Counted from the stretch's first letter, positions 30,374-39,473 are shown. The stretch: 52,565 bases of DNA from an uncultured Bacteroidales bacterium (GCA_902789725.1 CADAPC010000011.1:1-52565), one strand, 5' to 3'. Notes: a model not told the origin generated them from the sequence alone. Translations and numbers: made by a program.

Positions 30374-32608
30374 ATGGATGCGACGATTATAAATACAGAG
30401 CTTGAGGAGCAAATTGTCAACGAGGAGTTCCAAAAATTGATAGACGCCTATCTGGCCAGTAAACATCGGAAGAAAGTAGAGATTATCACCAAAGCTTTCA
30501 ACTTTGCTAAACATGCCCATAAGGGTGTGCGTCGTCTGTCGGGTGAACCCTACATCATGCACCCCATCTCCGTAGCCCAGATTGTGTGTATGGAGATAGG
30601 CCTTGGCTCCACCTCCATTTGTGCCGCCTTGCTCCACGATGTGGTAGAAGACACGGAGTACACCGTCGAGGATATCTCAAACATGTTTGGTCCTAAAATT
30701 GCCCAGATAGTTGATGGGCTGACCAAAATTTCGGGTGGCATCTTTGGCGACCACGCTTCGGCTCAGGCTGAAAACTTTAAGAAACTGCTTCTGACCATGA
30801 GCGAGGACATCCGCGTCATCCTCATCAAGATTGCCGACCGCTTGCATAATATGCGAACATTGGGCAGTCAGGCGGTTAACAAGCAGTACAAGATTGCAGG
30901 CGAAACACTCTATATTTACGCCCCCCTTGCCAACCGCTTGGGCCTCAATTCCATCAAGACCGAGTTGGAAGACCTGAGCTTCAAGTTCGAGCATCCCGAG
31001 GAGTATGAGGAAATAGAGCGCAAACTGGCAGCTACCAAACTGGAGCGCGACACTGTCTTCGACGAGTTTGCCGCTCCTATACGTGCCCAGCTCGACGAAT
31101 TGGGATTGCGCTACGAAATCAAGCAACGCGTCAAGTCCCCCTATTCCATTTGGCATAAGATGCAAACCAAGCATGTCACTTTCGAGGAAATATACGACAT
31201 TCTGGCTGTGCGCATCATCTTCGAGCCGGAAGATGTCGATACCGAGCTGAACGACTGTTTCGACATCTATGTGAAACTCTGCAAAATCTACACCTCCCAT
31301 CCCGACCGCACTCGCGATTGGGTGAGCCACCCCAAGGCCAACGGCTATCAAGCCTTGCATGTAACGCTGATGTCGCAAAAGGGCGAGTGGATAGAGGTGC
31401 AAATCCGTTCGCGTCGCATGGACGACATAGCAGAGAAAGGTTTCGCAGCCCATTGGAAATATAAGGATGGAGACAAGACAGAAACGGCTTCCGAACAAGA
31501 ACTGGACAAGTGGCTCGCCACTATCAAGGAAATTCTCGACGATCCCCAGCCTGATGCGATGGACTTTCTCGACACCATCAAGCTCAATCTCTTCGCTTCC
31601 GAAATTTTTGTGTTCACGCCCAAAGGCGAAATTCGCACAATGCCTGCAGGAAGCACCACCCTCGACTTCGCTTTCAGCATCCACACTTTCGTGGGAAGCC
31701 ACTGCATCGGGGCAAAGGTGAACCACAAATTGGAACCCATCAATTATGTCTTGCAAAGCGGCGACCAGGTGGAAATCCTCACCTCCAAATCAGTCCACCC
31801 CACACGCGAATGGCTCAATATAGCCACCACCGCCAAAGCCACCACCAAAATTCTCTCCATCCTTCGCAAGGAGGAGCGTGAGCTCCGCAAGCGTGGCGAA
31901 CTGATGATGGACGAGTTCCTGGCCAGCAACGACCTGCTCAAGGAAACCTCCATCATCGACAAGTTGACTCACCTGCACGGATTCACCAAGTCCGACGGAC
32001 TTTTCGTGGCTATAGCAGAAGGCAAGGTGCAGCTGGGACGCACCGACCTCGACGCTCTGAAAGGGAAGGAGGAGACCCGTTGGAAAAAATTATTCTCCTT
32101 TGGCAAGAAGAATGTCAAGCAAGCGAGCCCGAAAGAAACCGTTGGCTCCAACTTTGACAAAAAGAAAGCCATCCTTCTCAATGAAGAGACCATTCAGAGC
32201 AAATATACCCTGTGCGAGTGTTGCAAACCCATCCCTGGCGACAAAGTGATGGGCTACATCGATGATGACAAGCACATCCAGGTGCACAAATTGCAGTGTT
32301 CCACTGCCGAACGCCTCAAAGCCAATCATGGCAATCGGGTGCTGGCTGCCAAGTGGGAGATGGGCAAAGTGCTTCTTTTCCCCGTGTCCATCTATGTGAA
32401 AGGTTTCGACAAGTTAGGTCTTCTGCACAAGATGACACAGGTCATCTCCCAACTGCATGGCATCAATATCCGCAAGCTTGAGGTGGAGTGCGAGAATGGC
32501 ATTTTCGAATGCAACATCCAAATGTTTGTCCACGACACTAAGGAGGTGGACGAAACTGTATCCAGCTTAAAGGAAATCCAAGACGTGAAGGAAGTCTCGC
32601 GCGTGTAA
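30374..32608 (+). CDS. Bifunctional (p)ppGpp synthetase/hydrolase, RelA/SpoT family
   Basis: A 744-residue long-form Rel protein controlling the stringent response. The N-terminal HD hydrolase domain has ALLHDVVEDTEYT with the His88-Asp89 pair, so degradation looks possible. The synthetase domain follows (VKSPYSIWHKM, YDILAVRIIFE, HPKANGYQALHVTL), then a TGS domain (IFVFTPKGEIRTMPAGSTTLD), a conserved Cys-containing helical segment (TLCECCKPIPGD) and a C-terminal ACT domain (VKGFDKLGLLHKMTQVI). Whether this copy is mainly synthetase or hydrolase cannot be decided by eye. Confidence 0.95.
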   Translation: MDATIINTELEEQIVNEEFQKLIDAYLASKHRKKVEIITKAFNFAKHAHKGVRRLSGEPYIMHPISVAQIVCMEIGLGSTSICAALLHDVVEDTEYTVEDISNMFGPKIAQIVDGLTKISGGIFGDHASAQAENFKKLLLTMSEDIRVILIKIADRLHNMRTLGSQAVNKQYKIAGETLYIYAPLANRLGLNSIKTELEDLSFKFEHPEEYEEIERKLAATKLERDTVFDEFAAPIRAQLDELGLRYEIKQRVKSPYSIWHKMQTKHVTFEEIYDILAVRIIFEPEDVDTELNDCFDIYVKLCKIYTSHPDRTRDWVSHPKANGYQALHVTLMSQKGEWIEVQIRSRRMDDIAEKGFAAHWKYKDGDKTETASEQELDKWLATIKEILDDPQPDAMDFLDTIKLNLFASEIFVFTPKGEIRTMPAGSTTLDFAFSIHTFVGSHCIGAKVNHKLEPINYVLQSGDQVEILTSKSVHPTREWLNIATTAKATTKILSILRKEERELRKRGELMMDEFLASNDLLKETSIIDKLTHLHGFTKSDGLFVAIAEGKVQLGRTDLDALKGKEETRWKKLFSFGKKNVKQASPKETVGSNFDKKKAILLNEETIQSKYTLCECCKPIPGDKVMGYIDDDKHIQVHKLQCSTAERLKANHGNRVLAAKWEMGKVLLFPVSIYVKGFDKLGLLHKMTQVISQLHGINIRKLEVECENGIFECNIQMFVHDTKEVDETVSSLKEIQDVKEVSRV

Positions 32609-32640
32609 AGCACATACTTTTCCCAAATAGAGTTTAAAGA

Positions 32641-32676
32641 GGGTGGGGGGCATAACTGTGCTCCCCACCTTTGTTG
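32641..32676 (+). terminator. Probable terminator after the Rel gene
   Basis: Arms GGTGGGG and CCCCACC enclose about 14 bases and are followed by TTTGTTGTT. The hairpin is strong but the T-run is interrupted, so confidence is moderate. Confidence 0.65.
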
Positions 32677-32800
32677 TTATTGCGTCTCTTGCTTTCAGAC
32701 ATTTTATGTCTCCGCTTCCTCTATACTCTTTCTTTGTTATTGGTAGCGCATTTCATTCTTTTCAGTAGCCCTTTTCTTTTTTTCTCCTTGTGAAAATCAA

Positions 32801-32882
32801 TTTTGAAACTTTGGAATTATATTTTGCAACTTTCAAAATATTTTTTCAAAGTTTCAAAATATTTTTCCAAACTTTGAAAAAC
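32801..32882. repeat. AT-rich palindromic intergenic repeat, copy 2
   Basis: TTTTGAAACTTTGGAATTAT, TTTTGCAACTTTCAAAATA, TTTTTTCAAAGTTTCAAAATA and CCAAACTTTGAAAAA follow one another. The same building blocks, largely in the opposite order and orientation, form the element at 9196-9277. Confidence 0.75.
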
Positions 32883-32891
32883 TTTTTTGTT

Positions 32892-32978
32892 AACTGAATA
32901 AATCAGCTTTCCCAACTGAGTAAACTGATTTTTCCAGTAGAGTGAAACCGCTTTCCTTACAGCGGAAATTTTCTTTCC
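32892..32978. repeat. Degenerate 22-bp direct repeats (about four units)
   Basis: Consecutive units begin at 32892, 32914, 32936 and 32957, with lengths 22, 22, 21 and 22 bp. Each ends in a CTTTCC or TTTTCC box; the first two share AACTGARTAAA. About 300 bp upstream of the operon start codon. Confidence 0.55.
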
Positions 32979-33192
32979 AGGTCAAGGACATCAATGTTCA
33001 TAGTAGCATTATTTGTTTATTGCCGTAGAGTTGATGCTTTTTATAAGCCATTTTGCTACAAAATTATCATAAAAGTGCTACAATTTTGATTTGTTCTGCC
33101 TAAAATCGGTGGAAATATGCGCACAATGTTGCCGTATATGGCTAATTAATATTTTTTAACATACATATTTTTTTTGTTAACGGATGTTTGCC

Positions 33193-33200
33193 TACCTTTG
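33193..33200 (+). promoter_or_regulatory. -7 element of the envelope operon
   Basis: TACCTTTG at 33193-33200 with a TTTG at 33173-33176 (16 bp spacing, shorter than usual). Transcription would start near 33207, giving a leader of about 75 nt before the ATG at 33283. It is the only good promoter match I found upstream of the ten-gene run. Confidence 0.65.
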
Positions 33201-33282
33201 TATTGCTTTGTTGCCTCTGCTGCCAATTGGTAGCATAGTAATGATGATGATGACTTCAATATTAACTTATTAAAAAACAGCA

Positions 33283-33945
33283 ATGCTAACAACCATTATT
33301 TCAAAATCGAATGCTAAGAAATGGAGCGAAAGACAAGGTTTTCCTCTCAATCTAATTGTGCGAAAACTGTTCTTGGCCACCATGCTTGCTTCCTTTTGCC
33401 AAACGCTTCATGCTCAACAGCCTGTGTCGTATGGCGATGGTTCAGCCGAAAGTATATTAGTGAACTGCAAGCCCTCGAAAGAAGTGAAAAAGGAAGCCAA
33501 GGAGATGATGAAAGCAGGGTGGGGAACAGAAAAGGGCAGTGCTCCGATGGACGAGCAGTTGATGCGCAGCATTTTGCTGCAAAACGTGATGATGGACGAT
33601 GGGGAGGGTGGAAGCACGTCGCGCTACATCATTGCTACTGCTGAGGCCAAGAACAAAAGCGAAGAAGTGGCCCAAGCCAGAGCCAGAGCCTTCTGCGAGG
33701 CTCAAATTGCGCAATCGTTGAATGTAGCCATTACTTCATTGATAGAGCATGAAGTGAATATTCAACAACTCTCTGCCATTGAAGCACACACTCAGGAAGA
33801 AATTCGGCAGCGCACAGAAAGCATGTCGCAATCGTGCTTGCAGATGTGCTCAAAAGTGTGTTGCTTTATCAGGAAAGAGAACAATGGCCAGTCTTCTGTA
33901 CAAATGACCTTAGCATTTGATAAGGCCAAGCTCAAGAAGAAGTGA
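33283..33945 (+). CDS. Secreted GW-family protein 1 (envelope operon gene 1)
   Basis: A 220-residue secreted protein with a long basic n-region and a signal peptide ending TLHAQQ near residue 46. No family is recognised with confidence. It shares with gene 2 of the operon the block QQLSAIEAHTQEEIRQR (gene 2: QQLSAIEASTLDEIAQK) and with genes 2 and 6 an N-terminal Lys/Glu helix ending in GW (EAKEMMKAGW). The middle (RYIIATAEAKNKSEEVAQAR followed by EAQIAQSL) resembles the pattern of LPP20/FlgT-N-like domains, which is inference. Three Cys residues lie near the C-terminus (CLQMCSKVCC). Probably a soluble or outer-membrane-associated periplasmic protein. Confidence 0.7.
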   Translation: MLTTIISKSNAKKWSERQGFPLNLIVRKLFLATMLASFCQTLHAQQPVSYGDGSAESILVNCKPSKEVKKEAKEMMKAGWGTEKGSAPMDEQLMRSILLQNVMMDDGEGGSTSRYIIATAEAKNKSEEVAQARARAFCEAQIAQSLNVAITSLIEHEVNIQQLSAIEAHTQEEIRQRTESMSQSCLQMCSKVCCFIRKENNGQSSVQMTLAFDKAKLKKK

Positions 33946-34045
33946 ACAGTAACGTGTGGTTGGACATCATCGGTACAACAGATGGAAAGGTGGCTTAAAT
34001 TGAATAGAATAGATTGACTTAACTTTAATAATTAACTGAAGAAAA

Positions 34046-34720
34046 ATGAAAACATTCATGACGATTGTCGCCTTCATGGCGATGAGTTGCACAATTGCAG
34101 CACAAGATTACAAGCATCTTTACCAAGAGCAAAAGGAACTGAACAAGGTGACGTTGAAGGCACGTATGGCGAAAGCTGGCAAAGATGCCATCAAGGAAGC
34201 CAAGAAGTACGAAAAGCAGGGGTGGAAGCCAATGCCTGGGAAATTGCCACTTTCTCAGCAGTTTGACAAAGCCTTTAATCGGCAAGTGGAGTTGAGCGAG
34301 GATGGTATGTTGAAGTATATCTATGGAGTGGGAATGTCCACAGCTGCCTCCACAGCGGCTGCACAGATGGCTGCTTCGACGGCAGCTCGTGAAAATATAG
34401 CCAGCGCGATGGGAGTGTCGCTCACCACTCTGATAGATGACCGCAAGCAGCAACAGCAACTGTCTGCTATCGAGGCCTCTACGCTGGATGAGATTGCACA
34501 GAAAGGCAAGCAAATCTTCACCCAAGACTTGGGCAAGACAGAAACCGTGGTGGAGGCTTATCGTGTGTTGGACAACAACAACTTTGAGGTGATGATAGGC
34601 ATATCCTACAGCACCCATGAGGCCGCCAAGCAAATGGGCGAAATCGTCAAGAAGTCCTTTGTGGAAAAAGGGCTGCAATCAGCATCGGTAGATATTAATG
34701 ACAAATTAGGCTTGAAATGA
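34046..34720 (+). CDS. Secreted GW-family protein 2 (envelope operon gene 2)
   Basis: A 224-residue secreted protein with signal peptide MKTFMTIVAFMAMSCTIAAQ. Layout as gene 1: a Lys-rich helix ending KKYEKQGWKPMPGKLPLSQQ, then an Ala-rich helix (STAASTAAAQMAASTAAREN), the shared block QQLSAIEAS, and a beta-rich C-terminus (ETVVEAYRVLDNNNFEVMIG). The helix-rich middle and strand-rich end fit an LPP20-like fold. Its stop overlaps the start of the transglutaminase-like gene (ATGA at 34717-34720), so the two are translationally coupled. Function unknown. Confidence 0.72.
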   Translation: MKTFMTIVAFMAMSCTIAAQDYKHLYQEQKELNKVTLKARMAKAGKDAIKEAKKYEKQGWKPMPGKLPLSQQFDKAFNRQVELSEDGMLKYIYGVGMSTAASTAAAQMAASTAARENIASAMGVSLTTLIDDRKQQQQLSAIEASTLDEIAQKGKQIFTQDLGKTETVVEAYRVLDNNNFEVMIGISYSTHEAAKQMGEIVKKSFVEKGLQSASVDINDKLGLK

Positions 34721-36408
34721 AAACTTCCCCTTCTTTTCTTTTGCTCGTCTTTCTGGCTTTGCCGCTTCAGGCCCAAAATAACAATTCGTTGAAAGATAGT
34801 TATGAGGGTTTTAAGCAAGAAGCATTGAAAGAATATGCGGATTTTCGTCAGCAATGCAATCTGGAGTATGCCGAATTTATGAAGCAGGCTTGGGCAGAAT
34901 ATGGTGCCAAGCCTCCAGTTGCCATTCCTGAAGAGAAAAAAGTGCCTATGCAAGTCTTTAATCCTCAGGAAAAAACAACAGGCAGTTTGGCAACGGAATT
35001 GGAAATTGAGGTGGTGGAAGAGCCTTTCATCCCAATGGACATTGTGCAGCCAGTGCCTCTGTGCCGTATTCCAGAAGCCCGACCTGCCGATTTGTCGCAG
35101 GTGTCCTTGGACATTGACTTGAACATAGGTGAGGAGGCATTGCAGAAACTTCTCCCTCGCATGAAGGTGAAGAAACAAAAGGACAAAATGCGTTTCTATA
35201 AGAAAAAAGAAAAGAAGGGTGCTGAAAAAGAAGTTCAAGTAGCGAAGGAAACCGAAGCAGCCATTCCAGAAGAACTGCTGACTGAAGACGTTGAACCTGT
35301 CTTCAAGGACCTGACCTTTACGTTTTTTGGCACGGAGATGAAAGTCCGTGTGCTGGACGATTATAAATTCACGCTGTCTGGTTGTGATGACGAGACGCTG
35401 TCGAATGCGTGGAAGCTTCTCTCCACCCCGCGTTTCAACAACACCATCCGCGACTGTCTGGAACTGCGCTATGATTATAATATGTGTGACTGGGCCTACG
35501 TGGAGATGTTGCAGACGATGGCAGAGACGTATTTGGGCAAAGGCACCAACGAGGCTGTTTTCTTTGCTGCTTATATTTATTGTCAGTCGGGCTATAAGAT
35601 GCGCTTGGCTCGGCATAAGGGACAACTCCTCATTCTGGTGGCCAGCAAGCACTTCATGTATGGGCATTCATTCTTTGTAATTGATGGGCAGGAGTACTTT
35701 ACACTTGTGAAGTTCGACCCGTCGGAGCGTGCAGAGGTGTGCAATGCTGCTTTCAAGAACGAGTCAGGGCTTTCGCTCTTCATCCCGAGGAATGTGTCGC
35801 TTGCCTGCGATTATGGTGAGGCGCGCACCATCAAGTCAACGTTCTACGATGCGATGTCAATGACAGTGCGTGTGAACAAGAATCTGATGGAGTTTTATGA
35901 GAAATATCCAGTGTCTGAAGTGCAGGACAATTTCATGACCCGCTGGACCATGTATGCTAATTCTCCGCTCAGCAAAGATGTGAAAGAACAGATTTATCCT
36001 GGTTTGGCGAAAGGGCTGGAAGGCAAGTCGCCAGTGGAAGGGGTGGAAATGCTGCTGCACATGTTGCAGACGGGTTTGGAATATGCTTACGATAATGATG
36101 TGTGGGGGCAGGACCGCATCTTCTTTGCTGAGGAAACGTTGTTCTATCCCGTCTGCGACTGCGAAGACCGCGCCATCTTCTTTTCTCGTCTTGTGCGTGA
36201 TTTCTACCACTTAAAGACTTTGCTGGTGCATTTTCCTGGCCATTTGTTGGCTGCTGTGCATTTCGATGAGGAAGTTGAGGGCGATTTCTGTATGCACAAC
36301 GGCGAAAAGTACATCTTCTGCGACCCCACCTATCGTGGTGCGGGAATGGGACGTATTTACTCACAGTACCAGAATACAAAACCGACTGTCATTTTGTTAG
36401 GGGAATAA
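34717..36408 (+). CDS. Secreted transglutaminase-like protein 1 (envelope operon gene 3)
   Basis: A 563-residue secreted protein (signal peptide MKTSPSFLLLVFLALPLQAQ). An N-terminal helical segment (YEGFKQEALKEYADFRQQCN, residues about 28-47) and a charged linker precede a first domain (about 190-340) with GKGTNEAVFFAAYIYCQSGY and HSFFVIDGQEY, which looks like a transglutaminase core whose nucleophile position is Asn278. The C-terminal domain (about 440-563) has a full triad: Cys482 (CDCEDRA), His509 (PGHLLAAV) and Asp536 (CDPTY), spaced 27 and 27. Such domains act as cysteine peptidases or amide-exchange enzymes; the substrate is unknown. It is paralogous to gene 5. Confidence 0.8.
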   Translation: MKTSPSFLLLVFLALPLQAQNNNSLKDSYEGFKQEALKEYADFRQQCNLEYAEFMKQAWAEYGAKPPVAIPEEKKVPMQVFNPQEKTTGSLATELEIEVVEEPFIPMDIVQPVPLCRIPEARPADLSQVSLDIDLNIGEEALQKLLPRMKVKKQKDKMRFYKKKEKKGAEKEVQVAKETEAAIPEELLTEDVEPVFKDLTFTFFGTEMKVRVLDDYKFTLSGCDDETLSNAWKLLSTPRFNNTIRDCLELRYDYNMCDWAYVEMLQTMAETYLGKGTNEAVFFAAYIYCQSGYKMRLARHKGQLLILVASKHFMYGHSFFVIDGQEYFTLVKFDPSERAEVCNAAFKNESGLSLFIPRNVSLACDYGEARTIKSTFYDAMSMTVRVNKNLMEFYEKYPVSEVQDNFMTRWTMYANSPLSKDVKEQIYPGLAKGLEGKSPVEGVEMLLHMLQTGLEYAYDNDVWGQDRIFFAEETLFYPVCDCEDRAIFFSRLVRDFYHLKTLLVHFPGHLLAAVHFDEEVEGDFCMHNGEKYIFCDPTYRGAGMGRIYSQYQNTKPTVILLGE

Positions 36409-36422
36409 GAAAAAACATAGAA

Positions 36423-37616
36423 ATGTTGATGCGTAAGATTAGACATACGCTCAAGAAGATACTCGCCACTCGCCGAGGGGCATGGGTGTATCTGCGCCAT
36501 GTGTGGATTGCTTTGCTTTCCTTTTTGAGTGTTGGTGTCTTTGCATTGATTGCCGTCAACCTGTCTTTCCTCAATCCCATAGCGCAAGCTGTGCGGACTT
36601 TCTCGTTGACCGACATGTATTATCAGGCGCTGATTGAAAATCCTGATACAAGTCGTGCCATCACGGTGGTAGATATGAGCGAACTATATACCCGCTCGGA
36701 AGTGGCTGCATTGCTCTATGACATAGAAAATGCTCACCCCAAGGTTGTTGGTGTTGATATCACTTTTCAGGACAAACGTACTGATTTGCAGGGAAATGAT
36801 ATGCTGGTTGACATTGCAAAAACCTATAGTAATATAGTCTTTGCGTTTTATCGGCAGAACATCCAGAACAATGAGCAGAAGGAGGTTCACAGTTTCTTTG
36901 CTGACAGCATCCACGTGACAGAAGGCTTTACCGATATGCCTCGCGGCTTGTATGGTGTGATGAAGAGGAAAGTTCCGTTGGCTGGCGAATCGGAGGGTAA
37001 GCTGTGCCATTCGTTTTCGTCGGCTGTTGTCAACAAGTTTGAAGATAAGGATATTGTTCCCTTGCAGGCGAAAGAATTGAACATCAATTACCGTCCTACA
37101 TTTTTTAGGATTGTGAAGCATGACGAGGTGTGGGCGCATCCAGAATACCTGGAGGGGCGTATTGTGCTGCTTGGAGGAACCAATCGGCTTGAAGATATGC
37201 ATGACACACCTTTGGGCAAGATGGCAGGCACCGTTTTGTTGGCTTATTCCATCCAGACTCTTTTGGAGAACAAGGAGGTGGAACCGCTGCCTGTCGGTTG
37301 GCTCGCCCTTATTTCTTTTCTTATTGTGGTGGCTACCAGCTATGGTTCTTCGGCTTATATGGGGTGGGTTCAACGTCGTGCCTCGAACAAATTTGTCAGG
37401 GAGATGCTCTCGTCCGCTTTTGTGAAAGGATACCTCATCTTCCTGTGGACAGCGTTTTTGCTGGGCGTTGCTTTTGTCATTTTCTATAAGTGGAACTTGA
37501 ACGTCAATCTTGGATGGACTTTTGCAGCCATATCCTTTATATCGAGTAGTGTGAGTTTTTATGAAATATTGTATGATACAGTGATTCCGACAAAGAAAAA
37601 GATAACGAAGAAATGA
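36423..37616 (+). CDS. CHASE2-domain membrane protein without output domain (envelope operon gene 4)
   Basis: A 397-residue inner-membrane protein. TM1 is about residues 25-48. An extracytoplasmic CHASE2 sensor domain follows (about 50-295), seen in AITVVDMSELYTRSEVAALL, HPKVVGVDITFQDKRTD and GRIVLLGGTNRLEDMHDTP. Three C-terminal transmembrane helices end the protein (about 297-318, 340-360 and 365-385), with a short Lys-rich tail. CHASE2 domains usually feed kinases, cyclases or phosphatases; none is attached, so it may signal through its membrane bundle or a partner. Its stop overlaps the start of gene 5 (ATGA at 37613-37616). Confidence 0.85.
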   Translation: MLMRKIRHTLKKILATRRGAWVYLRHVWIALLSFLSVGVFALIAVNLSFLNPIAQAVRTFSLTDMYYQALIENPDTSRAITVVDMSELYTRSEVAALLYDIENAHPKVVGVDITFQDKRTDLQGNDMLVDIAKTYSNIVFAFYRQNIQNNEQKEVHSFFADSIHVTEGFTDMPRGLYGVMKRKVPLAGESEGKLCHSFSSAVVNKFEDKDIVPLQAKELNINYRPTFFRIVKHDEVWAHPEYLEGRIVLLGGTNRLEDMHDTPLGKMAGTVLLAYSIQTLLENKEVEPLPVGWLALISFLIVVATSYGSSAYMGWVQRRASNKFVREMLSSAFVKGYLIFLWTAFLLGVAFVIFYKWNLNVNLGWTFAAISFISSSVSFYEILYDTVIPTKKKITKK

Positions 37617-39451
37617 AGATTGTAAGACTAAAATATAGATTATTGATGATGATTTGTTTGTTGCCCATCGCCCTCTGCGCCCAAAGTTATATGGTGACGC
37701 GAACTGTTGGTAGTGTGACGAAAGTGGTGGGAACAGGCAAACAAACGGTGAAGGTTCGCCAAATTCTGAAAGCTTCAGATGTGGTGAACATTGGAGCATA
37801 TTCTATGTTGGAACTTCTGGACGAGAAGGGCATGAAGAAAATCAGCATCAAGAGTCCTGGGCAGGATAATCTGAAAAACATGATGAACTCCAAAAGTAAT
37901 TCTGTTGTAGAAATATCTGCTCAGTACATCGAGTATCTGAAATCACAAGTTGCTAATCAACGTCAGATTGCTATGAGCGACCCGGCTACCATTACGATGC
38001 AGGGGCTGGACGAAGACTCGTTGCAGCAGCTGCCTGATGGTGCAGGAGTAGCGAAAGAGAAAGAACCACAAGGATTTCGCCAAATGGCCATGAAGGAATA
38101 TGAGGACTTTCGCAAGCAGTGTATTGCACAGTACATTCAGTTTGTGCGAAATGCCTGGCAACAGTATGATGGACGTTTGCCTGAAATGCTTCCTCCCATG
38201 AAAGAGGTGCCTCCAGTTGTTTACGATGCTGAGAAGGAATCTCAAAGAGAAGGAAAGAGTGCCCCCCTACCTTTCGACAAGATTATTGACAAGCCGCAGG
38301 TGGAAGAACAACCCAAGCCAATGGCGCGTATTCCTGAAGTGGTATCGTCCGACATGCATTTTTGCGCATTTACATTTTATGGAATTCCTGTAAAAGTGCG
38401 TGTGGGCAATAACTTGAAATTCAAACTGCGGGGGTTGAGCGAAAAGGACGTGGCCGATGCACTGAATGAGGTAAGTGCTGATGTGTCGGACAATACCATC
38501 CGCGATTGTTTGGAAATTCGTTATGACTTGCAAATGAGTGACTGGGCCTATCTGCTGTTGCTTCGGAAAATGGCAGAGCAGGCATGTGGCGAGGGAACCG
38601 ATGAGGCTACGTTGCTGACAGCGTATGTGTTTATGCAGTCGGGGTATAAAGTGAGATTGGCCTCTGACAGATTGCGGCTCTATATGCTTTGGGCAAGCAA
38701 GCATCACATTTACGGAAAAAACTATTTTGATGTGGATGGAGAGCGATATTACGCATTGGAAGAACTCCCTATGAGTCTGCAAATCTGCAAAACCCCGTTC
38801 CCTCAGGAAAAATCACTTTCGTTGTTGATTCCTATGGAACAAAAGTTTGGAACAAGTGCCACTGGAGAACGAACCATCCATTCTGCACGCTTTCCCGAAC
38901 TCTGCATTACTTATAGGAGTAATCAGAATTTGATGGATTTTTATAGCACTTATCCTACCTCAAGATTGGGTGCCGATGTGATGACACGGTGGAGCATGTA
39001 TGCCAACACACCTATGCAAGCTGAAATGAAGGAGCAAATCTATCCTGCGCTTCGGAGTGCTATCGAAGCCTGCGATGAACATGAGGCGGTGGAGAAGCTT
39101 TTGAACTTGGTGCAGACGGGGTTGGAATATGAATATGATGATAAAGTATGGGGGGATGATCGTGCCTTTTTTGCAGAAGAAAGTCTTTTCTACCCTTTTT
39201 GCGACTGCGAGGACCGAAGCATCCTGTTCACCCGTTTGGTTCGTGACCTCTGCGGACTTAAGTGCATTCTGGTGTATTATCCTGGTCATCTTGCTGCAGC
39301 TGTGTCGTTTAAGAAACCTGTTGAGGGCGATTACATTAGTTTGGAAGGTGAACATTACACAATTGCCGACCCTACGTTTATAGGAGCATCCCTTGGCCGA
39401 ACGATGCCAGGAATGGACAATGCGTCGGCAACGGTTATACTTTTGGAATAG
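37613..39451 (+). CDS. Secreted FecR-like / transglutaminase-like protein 2 (envelope operon gene 5)
   Basis: A 612-residue paralogue of gene 3 with an extra N-terminal domain. After a signal peptide (about residues 1-23) residues 24-100 resemble the FecR/SH3-like beta unit (RTVGSVTKVVGTGKQTVKVR, then LKASDVVNIGAYSMLELLD). The shared helix follows (PQGFRQMAMKEYEDFRKQC), then the first transglutaminase-like domain (GEGTDEATLLTAYVFMQSGY, with Asp330 at the nucleophile position), and the C-terminal domain with triad Cys532 (CDCEDRS), His559 (PGHLAAAV) and Asp586 (ADPTF), spaced 27 and 27 exactly as in gene 3. It is coupled to the CHASE2 gene by overlap, suggesting the two products work together. 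Confidence 0.8.
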   Translation: MKIVRLKYRLLMMICLLPIALCAQSYMVTRTVGSVTKVVGTGKQTVKVRQILKASDVVNIGAYSMLELLDEKGMKKISIKSPGQDNLKNMMNSKSNSVVEISAQYIEYLKSQVANQRQIAMSDPATITMQGLDEDSLQQLPDGAGVAKEKEPQGFRQMAMKEYEDFRKQCIAQYIQFVRNAWQQYDGRLPEMLPPMKEVPPVVYDAEKESQREGKSAPLPFDKIIDKPQVEEQPKPMARIPEVVSSDMHFCAFTFYGIPVKVRVGNNLKFKLRGLSEKDVADALNEVSADVSDNTIRDCLEIRYDLQMSDWAYLLLLRKMAEQACGEGTDEATLLTAYVFMQSGYKVRLASDRLRLYMLWASKHHIYGKNYFDVDGERYYALEELPMSLQICKTPFPQEKSLSLLIPMEQKFGTSATGERTIHSARFPELCITYRSNQNLMDFYSTYPTSRLGADVMTRWSMYANTPMQAEMKEQIYPALRSAIEACDEHEAVEKLLNLVQTGLEYEYDDKVWGDDRAFFAEESLFYPFCDCEDRSILFTRLVRDLCGLKCILVYYPGHLAAAVSFKKPVEGDYISLEGEHYTIADPTFIGASLGRTMPGMDNASATVILLE

Positions 39452-39473
39452 AAAATTAAAAATGATTGACGAT

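Larger units (their letters stand above)
32677..33282. other. 600-bp non-coding region upstream of the envelope operon
   Basis: No credible open frame on either strand. It contains a T-rich stretch, a palindromic repeat (32801-32882), a degenerate 22-bp tandem array (32892-32978), an AT-rich stretch and a promoter -7 element (33193-33200). It is the longest gene-free stretch in the window and separates housekeeping genes from the accessory operon. Confidence 0.7.

Noticed and set aside
30677..31756. 359-codon minus-strand open frame inside the RelA/SpoT gene
   Set aside because: Shadow of a strongly conserved multi-domain gene; residue composition shows no protein family.
32892..32978. Possible CRISPR array in the 22-bp repeat tract
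   Set aside because: The units abut without spacers and are too degenerate; no cas genes are in the window.
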